A stretch of DNA of 64,000 nt, taken from NCBI GenBank assembly GCA_900548905.1, contig URMK01000010.1, positions 65,634-129,633 of the forward strand, written 5' to 3'. A program made the translations under genes and the position numbers. Source of the DNA: an uncultured Lachnospiraceae bacterium. GTDB taxonomy: Bacteria; Bacillota; Clostridia; Lachnospirales; Lachnospiraceae. Below, one piece after another: positions 52,472 to 60,323 of this stretch (positions within the stretch are counted from its first letter, which is position 1; each line of letters begins with the position of its first letter). The notes under the pieces were generated by a model that saw nothing but the letters and a program-made list of their open reading frames with translations, made no database searches and was not told where the DNA came from.

Positions 52472-52643
52472 ATCCTGTACCTCCCTATTGGTAACGAAGC
52501 TGCAACGGTTCCTGTTCCGCAGACAGAAGCCGCTGCGTTTTCCTGTTGCTTTCAATTTACCACGCACGGGCCAGGTTCTGAATAAACAAAGCTGCAGATA
52601 TATATGCTATTTTTTCACCTGCTTCCGATGCCGAAAGAAAAAA

Positions 52644-52701
52644 GATGTTATTTTTTTACCCGCCGCCCTTTTTCGGGACGGAGCAGTAAAAAAATAACAT
52701 C
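52644..52701. terminator. Hairpin with a perfect 16-bp stem between two binding-protein genes
   Basis: GATGTTATTTTTTTAC (52644-52659) is exactly complementary to GTAAAAAAATAACATC (52686-52701). The 26-base GC-rich loop can form an inner CCG..CCC/GGG..CGG stem. It is near-symmetrical with AT-rich outer arms, so it could end or attenuate transcription from either side. It sits in the 300-base gap between the SBP at 52773 and the SBP start at 52471. Confidence 0.7.
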
Positions 52702-52772
52702 CTTTTCAGGAAAGTCCCGGGCCTGTCCGCATATCAGCCGGGTATCCCATACCGTATGATGCTGTCACCCTT

Positions 52773-54068
52773 TTAAAGGCTTTGATCCAGCTGCGTGATC
52801 AGGGAATCCAGAGCCTCCTCCTCCGTACAGGCCCGCCGGATATCCGCACCGATGGTTTCCATGATCCCGCTGTTCCAAACGCTGGTAATCGTCTTTATCT
52901 GGATATCCGCCCCATGCGCCTGCTCCAGCGCATTGCCCAGCAGCGGGTATTCTTCCCTGATTACCGCCAGATCCACATTGGGATTGGAAGGGGCCTGCCC
53001 CGTTTCCAGCGCCAGCTTCAACTGAACCTCCCCGCTGAGCATGTACTTTAAGAAACGGACGGAGGCTTCTTTTTTCTTTTCATCATAGCTGTCAAAGAGC
53101 ACATATCCGGAGGAAGGGGAGATATAAGAAAGGCTCTCCCCCGATTCCGTGGGATAGTTGGCGTATGCGATATCCGCCTCCGCCGCACAGCCTTTGAATT
53201 CTTCACATTCCCACACGCCGTTAAAATAAATGGCCGTCCTGCCCTCCCGGAAATATTCCCTGGCATCATCCAGGCTCTCCGCATTTACCGAATGGCTGAA
53301 AATCCAGGCGAAATCCCGTACCGCATCCCGGAACACGGGCGTATCAAACGCAGCCGGCAGTGTACGGGCCATCTCCAGCCCCTGCGGCCCCTTCCCTGCC
53401 AGCACTGCAAGAAAAAGGTTTTCCGCCACCTGCACCGTTTCCAGCGCACAGGCATCCGTACTGTCCCCTCCCCAGGCATCCAGCTTTTCAAGGGCTTCCC
53501 GGAATTCCTCCCAGGTACGGGGCGGCCTGGCATTCCCCTTTTCATCCACGATCCCGGCCTCCCGGAAATATCCGGCATTGTACCAGTAGCCCATCACCTC
53601 AAGCGCATCCGGCACCGTATAAAGGCCGCCGTCTTCCTCCGTCCAGGTTTCCAGGACCGAAGGGTGGATGCTCCGGATGAAATCCGCATCCGCTTCTATA
53701 AAAGGAAGGAGATCCAGCGCCATACCGCGCTTTATTGCATTCTGTACATAATAGGACTGTCCGTTCGTGCTGACAATTTCCGGCATTTTATCTACGGCAA
53801 GCATATTGTTGGCCTGCTCCACAGCGATATAGCTGTCGGAGGAGGGCTGGTAATTCAGCACAATATCCGGATTTTCCTCATCAAAGGCACGGTAAATCTC
53901 CTGCATGGTGGAATGTGTGTTGACCGTCCCTCCCCAGCCGTGGATGAAGGTCAGCTCCGTCACCTCCGGCTCCTCCTGCCTGCCGCAGCCGGTTATAACC
54001 GCCGCGGTTAAAAGCACCGGCAGAACACGCCGGAACACTCCCTGATAAATTCGGTTTCTTTTTTCCAC
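52773..54068 (-). CDS. Second sugar-binding lipoprotein (family 1 solute-binding protein)
   Basis: This 431-aa lipoprotein has lipobox ITGC (C28). It shares the short motif L-T-F-I-H-G near the mature N-terminus with the protein encoded at 51053, and similar later blocks (YFNGVWECEEF, FLKYMLSGEVQLKLALETG). A second binding protein next to the first may widen the substrate range or feed the YesM sensor. It follows the large lipoprotein gene by 30 bases, so they are co-transcribed. Confidence 0.88.
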   Translation of the reverse strand: MEKRNRIYQGVFRRVLPVLLTAAVITGCGRQEEPEVTELTFIHGWGGTVNTHSTMQEIYRAFDEENPDIVLNYQPSSDSYIAVEQANNMLAVDKMPEIVSTNGQSYYVQNAIKRGMALDLLPFIEADADFIRSIHPSVLETWTEEDGGLYTVPDALEVMGYWYNAGYFREAGIVDEKGNARPPRTWEEFREALEKLDAWGGDSTDACALETVQVAENLFLAVLAGKGPQGLEMARTLPAAFDTPVFRDAVRDFAWIFSHSVNAESLDDAREYFREGRTAIYFNGVWECEEFKGCAAEADIAYANYPTESGESLSYISPSSGYVLFDSYDEKKKEASVRFLKYMLSGEVQLKLALETGQAPSNPNVDLAVIREEYPLLGNALEQAHGADIQIKTITSVWNSGIMETIGADIRRACTEEEALDSLITQLDQSL

Positions 54069-54098
54069 TTCCCAGCCTCCCGTCAGCGTATCTGCACA

Positions 54099-55820
54099 TC
54101 AGCCCCAGCCGGGCGTTTCTGTAAACAGCTGTGTGTCGGAAAACAGGGTCCAGCCCTCTTCTCCGGTACTAAGCCGTTTCATTTTTACATAAATCATATC
54201 CTCCGCAGCAGGCACGAGCGCAAGGCTGTTCATCTGTTCGCCCGGTTCCATAATAAAAGAGGGTTCGCCCGAAGGGTGTTCTTCCCACGCTTCATAAAAA
54301 GGGATGGCAAGCTGTGCCGTATACACATACGGTTCCTCACTTACAAGAGGAACCTTTATCTCATATTCCGGCTGCATCATCTGTTTCATCCGGTTTTCTT
54401 CTAACTTGAAATCCAGCTTTACGTAATAACATCCGAACCCCTGTGTAAAAACAGGAGTATCCGCCCATACTTCCATTGTTCCGTCACCCGGCAGCTTCAT
54501 ATATCTATTGCTGTCAAAATCGGATACCCCTATCCGGTACAGATTTCCTGTCCCATTCAGTACCTCAGCTTCCTTCAGATCCCCAAGCTCCCTGAGCGTT
54601 CCATTCTCCAGGCTGAAAAATTTCATCATGGAAAAACAGTCGTTATCTTCCTGCCCCTGCAATACCAGTTCCTTTTTTCTGTCGGTTCTGTCCAGATCGA
54701 TCACCCAGAGCCGGTAAGCGCTGGAAACCGTCTGATTTGTTTCCCAGGCCGTCTTTCCGTTGATATCGATAGCAGCGCCGTCCGTTTCATACGCGTCCGC
54801 TTCCTTCCTGACATGATACCGGATGCTGTCCGGCAAACCGTCACCGTCCAGATCAAACCAGGCCGTCTGCTCCGGCCGGACTGAGAAGAAAAGACCGTTT
54901 TCTACTTGTTCGGCACACCGCTCCTCCCACAGTTGTTTTAACACACCGTCCGGGCCAAACCATTCCGCCGTCGCCAGTTCACCCGTCAAAAGCCCGGCAA
55001 TACCGTCATTTTCATTTTCTACCGTCAGTGCCCCGTCCTTCCAGCTGCAGGTCAGATTCACGTTCCGATCCTCTTTGCCCAGATTCAGCTGTACCAGGCC
55101 GTTTCCCCGCAGCCAGATTTCCTTAATCCAATAGTTATCCGACTCATAGGATGATAAGCATTCCGCTGCGCCGGGCAGGGTGAGAAAGCTATCCCGTCCC
55201 ACAGGAACCGCTCCGTATTCATGGAAACTCCCCTCTTTATAGTAAAAATAACAGGGCTTTACCGTGCGCCCGGTCCCGTCTTCCCTGGCATCCAGGCTGC
55301 TTTGGTACAGGAGATAGGTTCCGTCCCCGCTGCCCATGAAAGCTTCCCCCTTGCCGGAAAGTACGCTTTCATAGGGCCTTCCTTCCGAAACACCCCACAG
55401 CAGGGAGCATGCGGAGCTTCCCCCGCCGGACTCCGTATACCAGAAAGCGGTATTTTCCGGTGTTTCCACAACAGCGCTTATATCCTGCAGAGATTCCGGT
55501 GTTTCTCCCCCGGTTCCCACAGGCACGGCTCCCTCCTCCGACACAAACCACCGGCGGCCTTCCAGAACACCGTTATGATTCACTCCGGTAAAAGCGAAGG
55601 CCTCCCGCTTCCCGTCCCCGTCGTAATCGGCACAGTCAAACAGCAGGATTTCCTCTCCGGCCGTTTCCTCCACCAGGGAAAACAAAACGGCATCTCCGCT
55701 GCTCTTATCCTCCTGCGCCCCGGAACCGGCAGCCGGAAGCTGTGTATCTTTTCCGGCGCAGCCTGCCAGCAGCAGGCCCGATAACAGGCAGAGAGTTAAT
55801 ACGCGTTTTATTTTCATCAT
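54099..55820 (-). CDS. Secreted lipoprotein with FG-GAP/EF-hand-like DxDGDG repeats
   Basis: This 573-aa lipoprotein has lipobox LAGC (C21). Two calcium-type loops are visible (DYDGDGKREA and DLDGDGLPDS), plus weaker copies (IDLDRTDRKKE, VSDFDSNRYMKL), in a beta-rich protein similar to FG-GAP/VCBS beta-propeller proteins of Lachnospiraceae. No catalytic motif is seen. It lies between a small lipoprotein gene (14 bases) and the binding-protein gene (30 bases). It may be a surface glycan- or metal-binding accessory of the transporter, by inference. Confidence 0.75.
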   Translation of the reverse strand: MMKIKRVLTLCLLSGLLLAGCAGKDTQLPAAGSGAQEDKSSGDAVLFSLVEETAGEEILLFDCADYDGDGKREAFAFTGVNHNGVLEGRRWFVSEEGAVPVGTGGETPESLQDISAVVETPENTAFWYTESGGGSSACSLLWGVSEGRPYESVLSGKGEAFMGSGDGTYLLYQSSLDAREDGTGRTVKPCYFYYKEGSFHEYGAVPVGRDSFLTLPGAAECLSSYESDNYWIKEIWLRGNGLVQLNLGKEDRNVNLTCSWKDGALTVENENDGIAGLLTGELATAEWFGPDGVLKQLWEERCAEQVENGLFFSVRPEQTAWFDLDGDGLPDSIRYHVRKEADAYETDGAAIDINGKTAWETNQTVSSAYRLWVIDLDRTDRKKELVLQGQEDNDCFSMMKFFSLENGTLRELGDLKEAEVLNGTGNLYRIGVSDFDSNRYMKLPGDGTMEVWADTPVFTQGFGCYYVKLDFKLEENRMKQMMQPEYEIKVPLVSEEPYVYTAQLAIPFYEAWEEHPSGEPSFIMEPGEQMNSLALVPAAEDMIYVKMKRLSTGEEGWTLFSDTQLFTETPGWG

Positions 55821-55835
55821 TTCCTCCTCTTCCTT

Positions 55836-56636
55836 CTAATAAACAATAAAGATAAAGGTTCCGGAGGAATCCTCCGCGGCTTCCAGTATTACTGCATAGC
55901 TTCCGGTTTCCGGTATGGTATACTGACAGTTAAACAGTGTTTCCGTATCCATCTGAATTACCTTATCTCCCTTTTCATTCATTAGGGTAAGTTTCATTTG
56001 TCCGCTTCCTGAATTTCTTGCCGCAGCTACAATATCCCCTTTTTCCAGTTCTATTTTTCCTTTCCGTTCCTTTGTCAGCGCCAAATCACAGGAAAAATCT
56101 CGCTGTTCCAGATATTCCTTTTTATCCTCGTATATGGTTTCCTCCGCTTCTGTCATCTCCTGCATGGTAAAACGAAGCCTGATATTGAAATTCTTTCCTT
56201 CCGGCTTTTCCAGTATGAGCTTTACCGGCCCCTCAGAAAGCGTAATCCCTGCATCAATGGAATTGCTCCCGGTCCAGCCTACGCCGCTTCCCATCAGGCT
56301 ATTTACGTATACTACCTGCTCCGTTCCATCCTCTTCCACGAACTTTAAACGGAACGGATTTTTGATTTCCGTCGGTTTTGCACCTGCTGAAATAAGCGCC
56401 ACTTCTCCCTGAATGACGATATTTTTGGGTACGGCAAGTTCTGTATCCAGAAGCACCGTATCTCCTTGTGTATCATCGGTAAAATTGGCTTCATACCGGC
56501 CGCTCACAGCCGCTTCGTCCAACTGCTGCCAGCCTGACGCAGGATCTGCCTGCGCCCGGCCGGATACGCCGCAGCCGGATACAAGCATATGAAGAATTAC
56601 TATGGATATCATGAGTTTTCCAGTTCCTGTTTTCAT
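55836..56636 (-). CDS. Secreted lipoprotein of unknown function
   Basis: This 266-aa lipoprotein is read from the ATG at 56636, which has GGGAG upstream; a longer frame to 56693 adds 19 polar residues and lacks a site. Lipobox VSGC (C22) is followed by a beta-rich protein with two sandwich-like halves (about 40-160 and 180-265), ending in an Ile/Phe-rich strand (FIFIVY). No recognised family motif. It is the first gene of the operon with the DxDGDG lipoprotein, the binding proteins and YesMN. Confidence 0.7.
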   Translation of the reverse strand: MKTGTGKLMISIVILHMLVSGCGVSGRAQADPASGWQQLDEAAVSGRYEANFTDDTQGDTVLLDTELAVPKNIVIQGEVALISAGAKPTEIKNPFRLKFVEEDGTEQVVYVNSLMGSGVGWTGSNSIDAGITLSEGPVKLILEKPEGKNFNIRLRFTMQEMTEAEETIYEDKKEYLEQRDFSCDLALTKERKGKIELEKGDIVAAARNSGSGQMKLTLMNEKGDKVIQMDTETLFNCQYTIPETGSYAVILEAAEDSSGTFIFIVY

Positions 56637-57129
56637 CCGCTTTCTCCCCGCTCCCGTTTTACTTTTATCCTTATGTTTTGCCGTTGTAAACAACGGATAC
56701 GAGCTTTTTATATTATTCTACTCCAAAACAGCCGCGATGTATAGAAGCAAGACCAATTGGATACAGATAAAAAACATCTCTGATTTTACGCAAATACGCC
56801 CCTCATAGACAAATCTACTTTTAGCCGGCAGTAAAATCCTGTTAAATTTTTTATAATTCAATAAGAAACACCCCCAATCAAAAAGTCTGTACCTGCTACG
56901 CCGGAACGATATGCCTTTTTAATCAAGGGCGCGAAGCGCAGAAGCCGCATAAAATAAGGCTTAGAGATTCCGAGAGTCTATATAAGAAGTGCAAAGAAGG
57001 CTGAATATGGAAGCAATAGATAGGGGTAACAGAATTACAGAATAAAAAAACAAAAATCATGTGCATTGTATTGCAAATTAGGTGCAAACAATATAAACTA
57101 TAAGTATCAGTTAGAAGGGAGTTGATAAC
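56637..57129. other. Intergenic region between divergent genes
   Basis: This stretch of ~490 bases contains no convincing gene. Toward 56700-56860 it is AT-rich and should include the promoter of the lipoprotein operon, but no clear -35/-10 pair was found. Around 56925-57050 is a purine-rich tract. The dinJ control region (57061-57119) is at the right end. Confidence 0.5.
57071..57087 (+). promoter_or_regulatory. Candidate DinJ/YafQ operator
   Basis: TTGCA (57071-57075) and TGCAA (57083-57087) form an inverted repeat 43 bases ahead of the antitoxin ATG. TTGCAA doubles as a possible -35, with TATAAA at 57092-57097 as -10 (spacing 15, short). Antitoxins of this family repress by binding palindromes over their promoter. 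The antitoxin gene has GAAGGGAG 7 bases ahead. Confidence 0.4.
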
Positions 57130-57408
57130 ATGGCCGGCAATACAACCAACATCAGCATTCGTATGGATGCGGAACTGAAATCTCAAGCGGATGAACTTTT
57201 TGCAGAACTAGGCATGAATATTTCCACAGCGTTCAATATTTTTGTCCGTCAATCGCTCCGTGAAGGTGGTATTCCTTTTGATATTTCGCTGAATAAGCCA
57301 AATAAGGAGACTGCAGCCGCAATGCTCGAAGCGGAAAGGATTGCGAAAGACCCTGCTATAAAGGGTTATACTGATTTAAATCAGCTTTTCGCAGATTTGA
57401 GAAAATGA
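57130..57408 (+). CDS. dinJ: Type II antitoxin of the RelB/DinJ family
   Basis: This 92-aa antitoxin should neutralise the toxin encoded next. The N-terminal ribbon-helix-helix is clear: NISIRMDAELKSQADELFAE and GMNISTAFNIFVRQSLREGG. The C-terminal half wraps the toxin. The stop overlaps the toxin start by 4 bases (ATGA), the typical coupled arrangement. It should repress its own operon. Confidence 0.92.
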   Translation: MAGNTTNISIRMDAELKSQADELFAELGMNISTAFNIFVRQSLREGGIPFDISLNKPNKETAAAMLEAERIAKDPAIKGYTDLNQLFADLRK

Positions 57409-57689
57409 CAAAATATACCGTTAAGCCTACCACGCAATTCAAGAAAGATTATAAATTGGCAATCAAGCGCGGTCTAAAAATTGAACTATTAGAGGAAATT
57501 ATCTGCAATCTTGCAAACGGTGTACCTCTGCCAGAGAAAAACAAAGACCATGCACTTGGCGGCAACTGGAACGGACACCGTGAATGCCATATCTTATCCG
57601 ATTGGTTACTTGTTTATCGGTTAGAGAATGATGTTCTTGTCTTAACTTTGGCTCGCACAGGCACACACAGTGATTTGTTTGAAAAATAG
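57405..57689 (+). CDS. yafQ: Type II toxin YafQ (mRNA interferase)
   Basis: This 94-aa RelE-superfamily ribosome-dependent mRNA endonuclease keeps the residues known to matter in E. coli YafQ: H49 (KDHALGG), H62 and D66 (ECHILSDW), H88 (RTGTHSDLF) and F92. The length is right (E. coli YafQ is 92 aa). It is co-transcribed with the antitoxin. Nothing suggests inactivation. The pair stands alone among metabolic genes, as such modules often do after transfer. Confidence 0.93.
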   Translation: MTKYTVKPTTQFKKDYKLAIKRGLKIELLEEIICNLANGVPLPEKNKDHALGGNWNGHRECHILSDWLLVYRLENDVLVLTLARTGTHSDLFEK

Positions 57690-57846
57690 GAAGATACCGC
57701 ATGAGGAAACCTATATATTTTTAATCAGCAATATAGAAGTTTTTGCAATGACTCCGGGCATAAGGGTAATAGATCTTTCCCGGACAGTCTGCCCGAACAA
57801 AGGGACGGAATTACTTCCGCAAGACAGCAGCAATCCCTGAAAACCA

Positions 57847-57881
57847 AGGCCGGCTAATCCATTTTCAGGATTTGCCGGCCT
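57847..57881. terminator. Hairpin between the toxin and catalase genes
   Basis: AGGCCGGCTAATCC (57847-57860) pairs with GGATTTGCCGGCCT (57868-57881) around a 7-base loop with one mismatch. On the minus strand it is followed by TGGTTTTC, so it most likely ends catalase transcription. The plus-strand side lacks a T-run. Confidence 0.65.
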
Positions 57882-57945
57882 AAGTATTTAGTACATATGC
57901 CCGGCAGCCACATTTTCATTTACCGGTACATTTACCGGTTCTTTT

Positions 57946-59445
57946 TCAGATGGTCGCCTGAATCAGCGACTGTTGGTTTCCCGCCGCCAGCTCCCGTACC
58001 TTCTCCATATCCAGGCCCAGCGCCTCCGTCATACGGCGTCCATACTCTTCATCCGCCCAGTAACAGTGCACCGCATGTCGGTACTTGATATTCTCCGTTA
58101 CGGGTTCGATATTCCCCGCCGTATTCTCAATCAGCAGATCCCGTTTATCCGGCGCCATCACCCGCCACAGATCACCGCCTGCCCGGAAGCAGTCGTCCGT
58201 GGGATCCTCCTGGGGATCATAAGCGTACAGGGCGCCTTCCAAATCGAGAGGCGGTTCGCAGACATCCGGCTGCGACGCCCATTCGCCCTGGCTGTTGGGG
58301 GAATATGCCGCCGCGCGTCCATAGTTTCCATCGGTACGCATCAGCCCGTCGCGGTGATAATCATGTACCTCCACCTTGGCGCGGTTTACCGGAATCTGGT
58401 TATAATTGACACCGAGCCGGTATCTCTGGGCATCTCCGTATACAAACAGCCTGCCCTGAAGGAACTTGTCCGGTGAAAAGCCGATTCCCGGAACCACATG
58501 GGCCGGTGTAAACGCCGCCTGCTCCACCTCCGCAAAATAATTTTCGGGATTCCGGTTAAGCTCCAGCACACCAACCTCGTGCAGGGGATATTCCGCATGA
58601 CGCCATATTTTGGTAATGTCAAAGGGATTTTCATAGTGCTTTTTCGCCTGTTCTTCCGTCATGATCTGCACATACATTGTCCAGCGGGGGAAATCCCCTT
58701 TCTCTATGGCGGTAAACAAATCCCTGCCGTGGCTTTCCCTGTCTTTGGCAATCAGGGCTTCCGCCTCATCGTCTGTCAGGTTTTTTATCCCCTGCTGTGT
58801 CCGGAAATGGAATTTGCACCATACTCTTTCATTCTTCTGGTTATAAAAAGAATAGGTGTGCTCCCCAAAGAAATGCATGTGCCGGAAAGTGGCGGGAATA
58901 CCCCTGTCGGACATGACAATGGTCGTCTGGTGGAAAGTCTCAGGCAAAAGAGTCCAGAAATCCCAGTTATTCTGTGCGGAGCGCATTCCGGTACGGGGAT
59001 CCCTTTTCACGGCACGGTTAAGATCCGGGAAATTATGTACGTCCCTCAGGAAAAATGTAGGGGTATTGTTTCCCACCAAATCCCAGTTTCCTTCTTCGGT
59101 ATAAAACTTTACCGCAACCCCTCTGATATCACGTTCCGCATCGGCGGCTCCCCGTTCGCCGGCCACAGTGGAAAACCGAAGGAACAGATCGGTTTTCGTG
59201 CCTTTCTGCAGGACCTTGGCTTTCGTCCATTGGGAAATATCGTGCGTACATGTAAACGTTCCATATGCACCCCACCCCTTGGCATGCATACGTCTTTCAG
59301 GAATCACTTCCCTGTCAAAATGAGCCAGCTTCTCAAGAAGCCACACATCCTGAAGCGCTACCGGCCCTCTCGGCCCGGCTGTCAGTGAATGCTCGTTTTC
59401 CGCTACGGGCGCCCCAACCTCATTGGTCAGTTTTTTGTTCTCCAT
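57946..59445 (-). CDS. katA: Catalase KatA (monofunctional haem catalase)
   Basis: This 499-aa haem catalase splits hydrogen peroxide. The distal His H54 is in RRMHAKGWGAYG, the Asn in WDLVGNNTPTFF, and the proximal haem Tyr in RLFVYGDAQRYRLGVN. The small-subunit length fits the common bacterial clade. No signal peptide. It has AGAAAGGAAGG before the ATG. Catalase together with MsrAB points to peroxide exposure, as in the gut mucus layer. A Fur/PerR-like operator lies immediately upstream (59467-59493). Confidence 0.95.
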   Translation of the reverse strand: MENKKLTNEVGAPVAENEHSLTAGPRGPVALQDVWLLEKLAHFDREVIPERRMHAKGWGAYGTFTCTHDISQWTKAKVLQKGTKTDLFLRFSTVAGERGAADAERDIRGVAVKFYTEEGNWDLVGNNTPTFFLRDVHNFPDLNRAVKRDPRTGMRSAQNNWDFWTLLPETFHQTTIVMSDRGIPATFRHMHFFGEHTYSFYNQKNERVWCKFHFRTQQGIKNLTDDEAEALIAKDRESHGRDLFTAIEKGDFPRWTMYVQIMTEEQAKKHYENPFDITKIWRHAEYPLHEVGVLELNRNPENYFAEVEQAAFTPAHVVPGIGFSPDKFLQGRLFVYGDAQRYRLGVNYNQIPVNRAKVEVHDYHRDGLMRTDGNYGRAAAYSPNSQGEWASQPDVCEPPLDLEGALYAYDPQEDPTDDCFRAGGDLWRVMAPDKRDLLIENTAGNIEPVTENIKYRHAVHCYWADEEYGRRMTEALGLDMEKVRELAAGNQQSLIQATI

Positions 59446-59466
59446 AAAATACCTTCCTTTCTAATC

Positions 59467-59517
59467 GATAATAATTATCAATATTATTATAATAGCACAT
59501 CTCACAAAATAATACAA
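59467..59517 (-). promoter_or_regulatory. Catalase promoter with Fur/PerR-like operator
   Basis: GATAATAATTATC (59467-59479) is a 6-1-6 palindrome matching the Fur/PerR box core. ATTATTATAAT (59483-59493) is a second overlapping-type palindrome. On the minus strand TTGTAT (59517-59512) and TATTAT (59494-59489) are 17 bases apart as -35 and -10. The operator covers the -10 and start, so a peroxide- or metal-sensing repressor is expected to control katA. Confidence 0.65.
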
Positions 59518-59559
59518 GACATTTCGCATAACAATTATGCAACATGCCTTGTATTATTT
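59507..59559. terminator. Hairpin shared by the phosphoesterase terminator and the katA -35
   Basis: A 12-bp perfect repeat AAATAATACAAG (59507-59518) / CTTGTATTATTT (59548-59559) encloses an inner hairpin GCATAA-CAA-TTATGC (59526-59540). It lies just after the phosphoesterase stop and is followed on the minus strand by TATTATTTTG, as a terminator would be. Its distal arm contains the -35 of katA. Confidence 0.6.
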
Positions 59560-59563
59560 CTAG

Positions 59564-60262
59564 CTAATAGAACATAGCAATAAATTTTTCGCTATTTGGC
59601 ACAGCGTTCTGTCTGTAATCACGTTTTACTTTTTCTTTATCATATTTTAGTTGTTTATATGTAACGGTAACAAGTCCGTCGTCCACTTCTATAATAACAA
59701 ATCTAACGATACCATCTTTTCCACATCCTACAGAACCCGGATTTAATATGGGCCTGCCATTCCAATGAACAGCATATAAAGGAAGATGCGTATGTCCAAT
59801 CAAAACATAGTTTACATTTACATTATAATCTGCAATAAATTCCTCTAACGTTTTCTTATCATATAAAAGAGGCGGGTCTATTACGCTATTCATTCTTGCA
59901 TGTATCATAAGGAATTTTTTATCTTCTATTTCCACTGTCCTTTGAAGCGGAACTTGCTTTAGCCTTTCCATTCTCTCAGATCCCAATTGATTAATAACCC
60001 AATCTTGATGTGCAGATTCTGTTTCGTAATGTTTCCTGATTTCTTTATCAAAAAACATGTATTCCCCATTGCCCATGATATTTACAAATCTATTGTCATT
60101 CATAACAATATCGTAAACTTCCATCGGATTTGGCCCAATCTGTATAAAATCCCCCAGATTTAATATTTGAGAAACTTTACATTCTTTATCTATAAAATTC
60201 ATAAAAACATCCAATGCATGAATATTGGAATGGATATCCGAAACCAATGCTATTCTTTTCAT
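59564..60262 (-). CDS. Metallophosphoesterase, YfcE/COG0639-like, with altered motifs
   Basis: This 232-aa calcineurin-like phosphoesterase has D-x-H in SDIHSNIHAL (about 8-17), GDFIQIGPNP (about 37-46), GHTHLPLY and NPGSVGCG. The usual GNHD motif reads GNGE here, and the usual VHG reads IHA. Since the His of GNHD is normally catalytic, activity on standard substrates is uncertain. The gene is clearly more AT-rich than its neighbours, which suggests acquisition from another genome. It is monocistronic upstream of katA. Substrate unknown. Confidence 0.8.
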   Translation of the reverse strand: MKRIALVSDIHSNIHALDVFMNFIDKECKVSQILNLGDFIQIGPNPMEVYDIVMNDNRFVNIMGNGEYMFFDKEIRKHYETESAHQDWVINQLGSERMERLKQVPLQRTVEIEDKKFLMIHARMNSVIDPPLLYDKKTLEEFIADYNVNVNYVLIGHTHLPLYAVHWNGRPILNPGSVGCGKDGIVRFVIIEVDDGLVTVTYKQLKYDKEKVKRDYRQNAVPNSEKFIAMFY

Positions 60263-60323
60263 TATAGATTCCGTGTATCTTTATAACGTATCCATAACCT
60301 GTTCTGCCGGCCCCCTGTCGTCT

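Noticed and set aside
52472..52567. Longer start for the binding protein at 51053
   Set aside because: The extra 32 residues are polar and would bury the lipoprotein signal; the ATG at 52471 places it correctly.
56923..57186. An 87-aa minus-strand frame across the dinJ promoter
   Set aside because: It overlaps the antitoxin start, has no ribosome site and is Cys/Leu-rich without family match.
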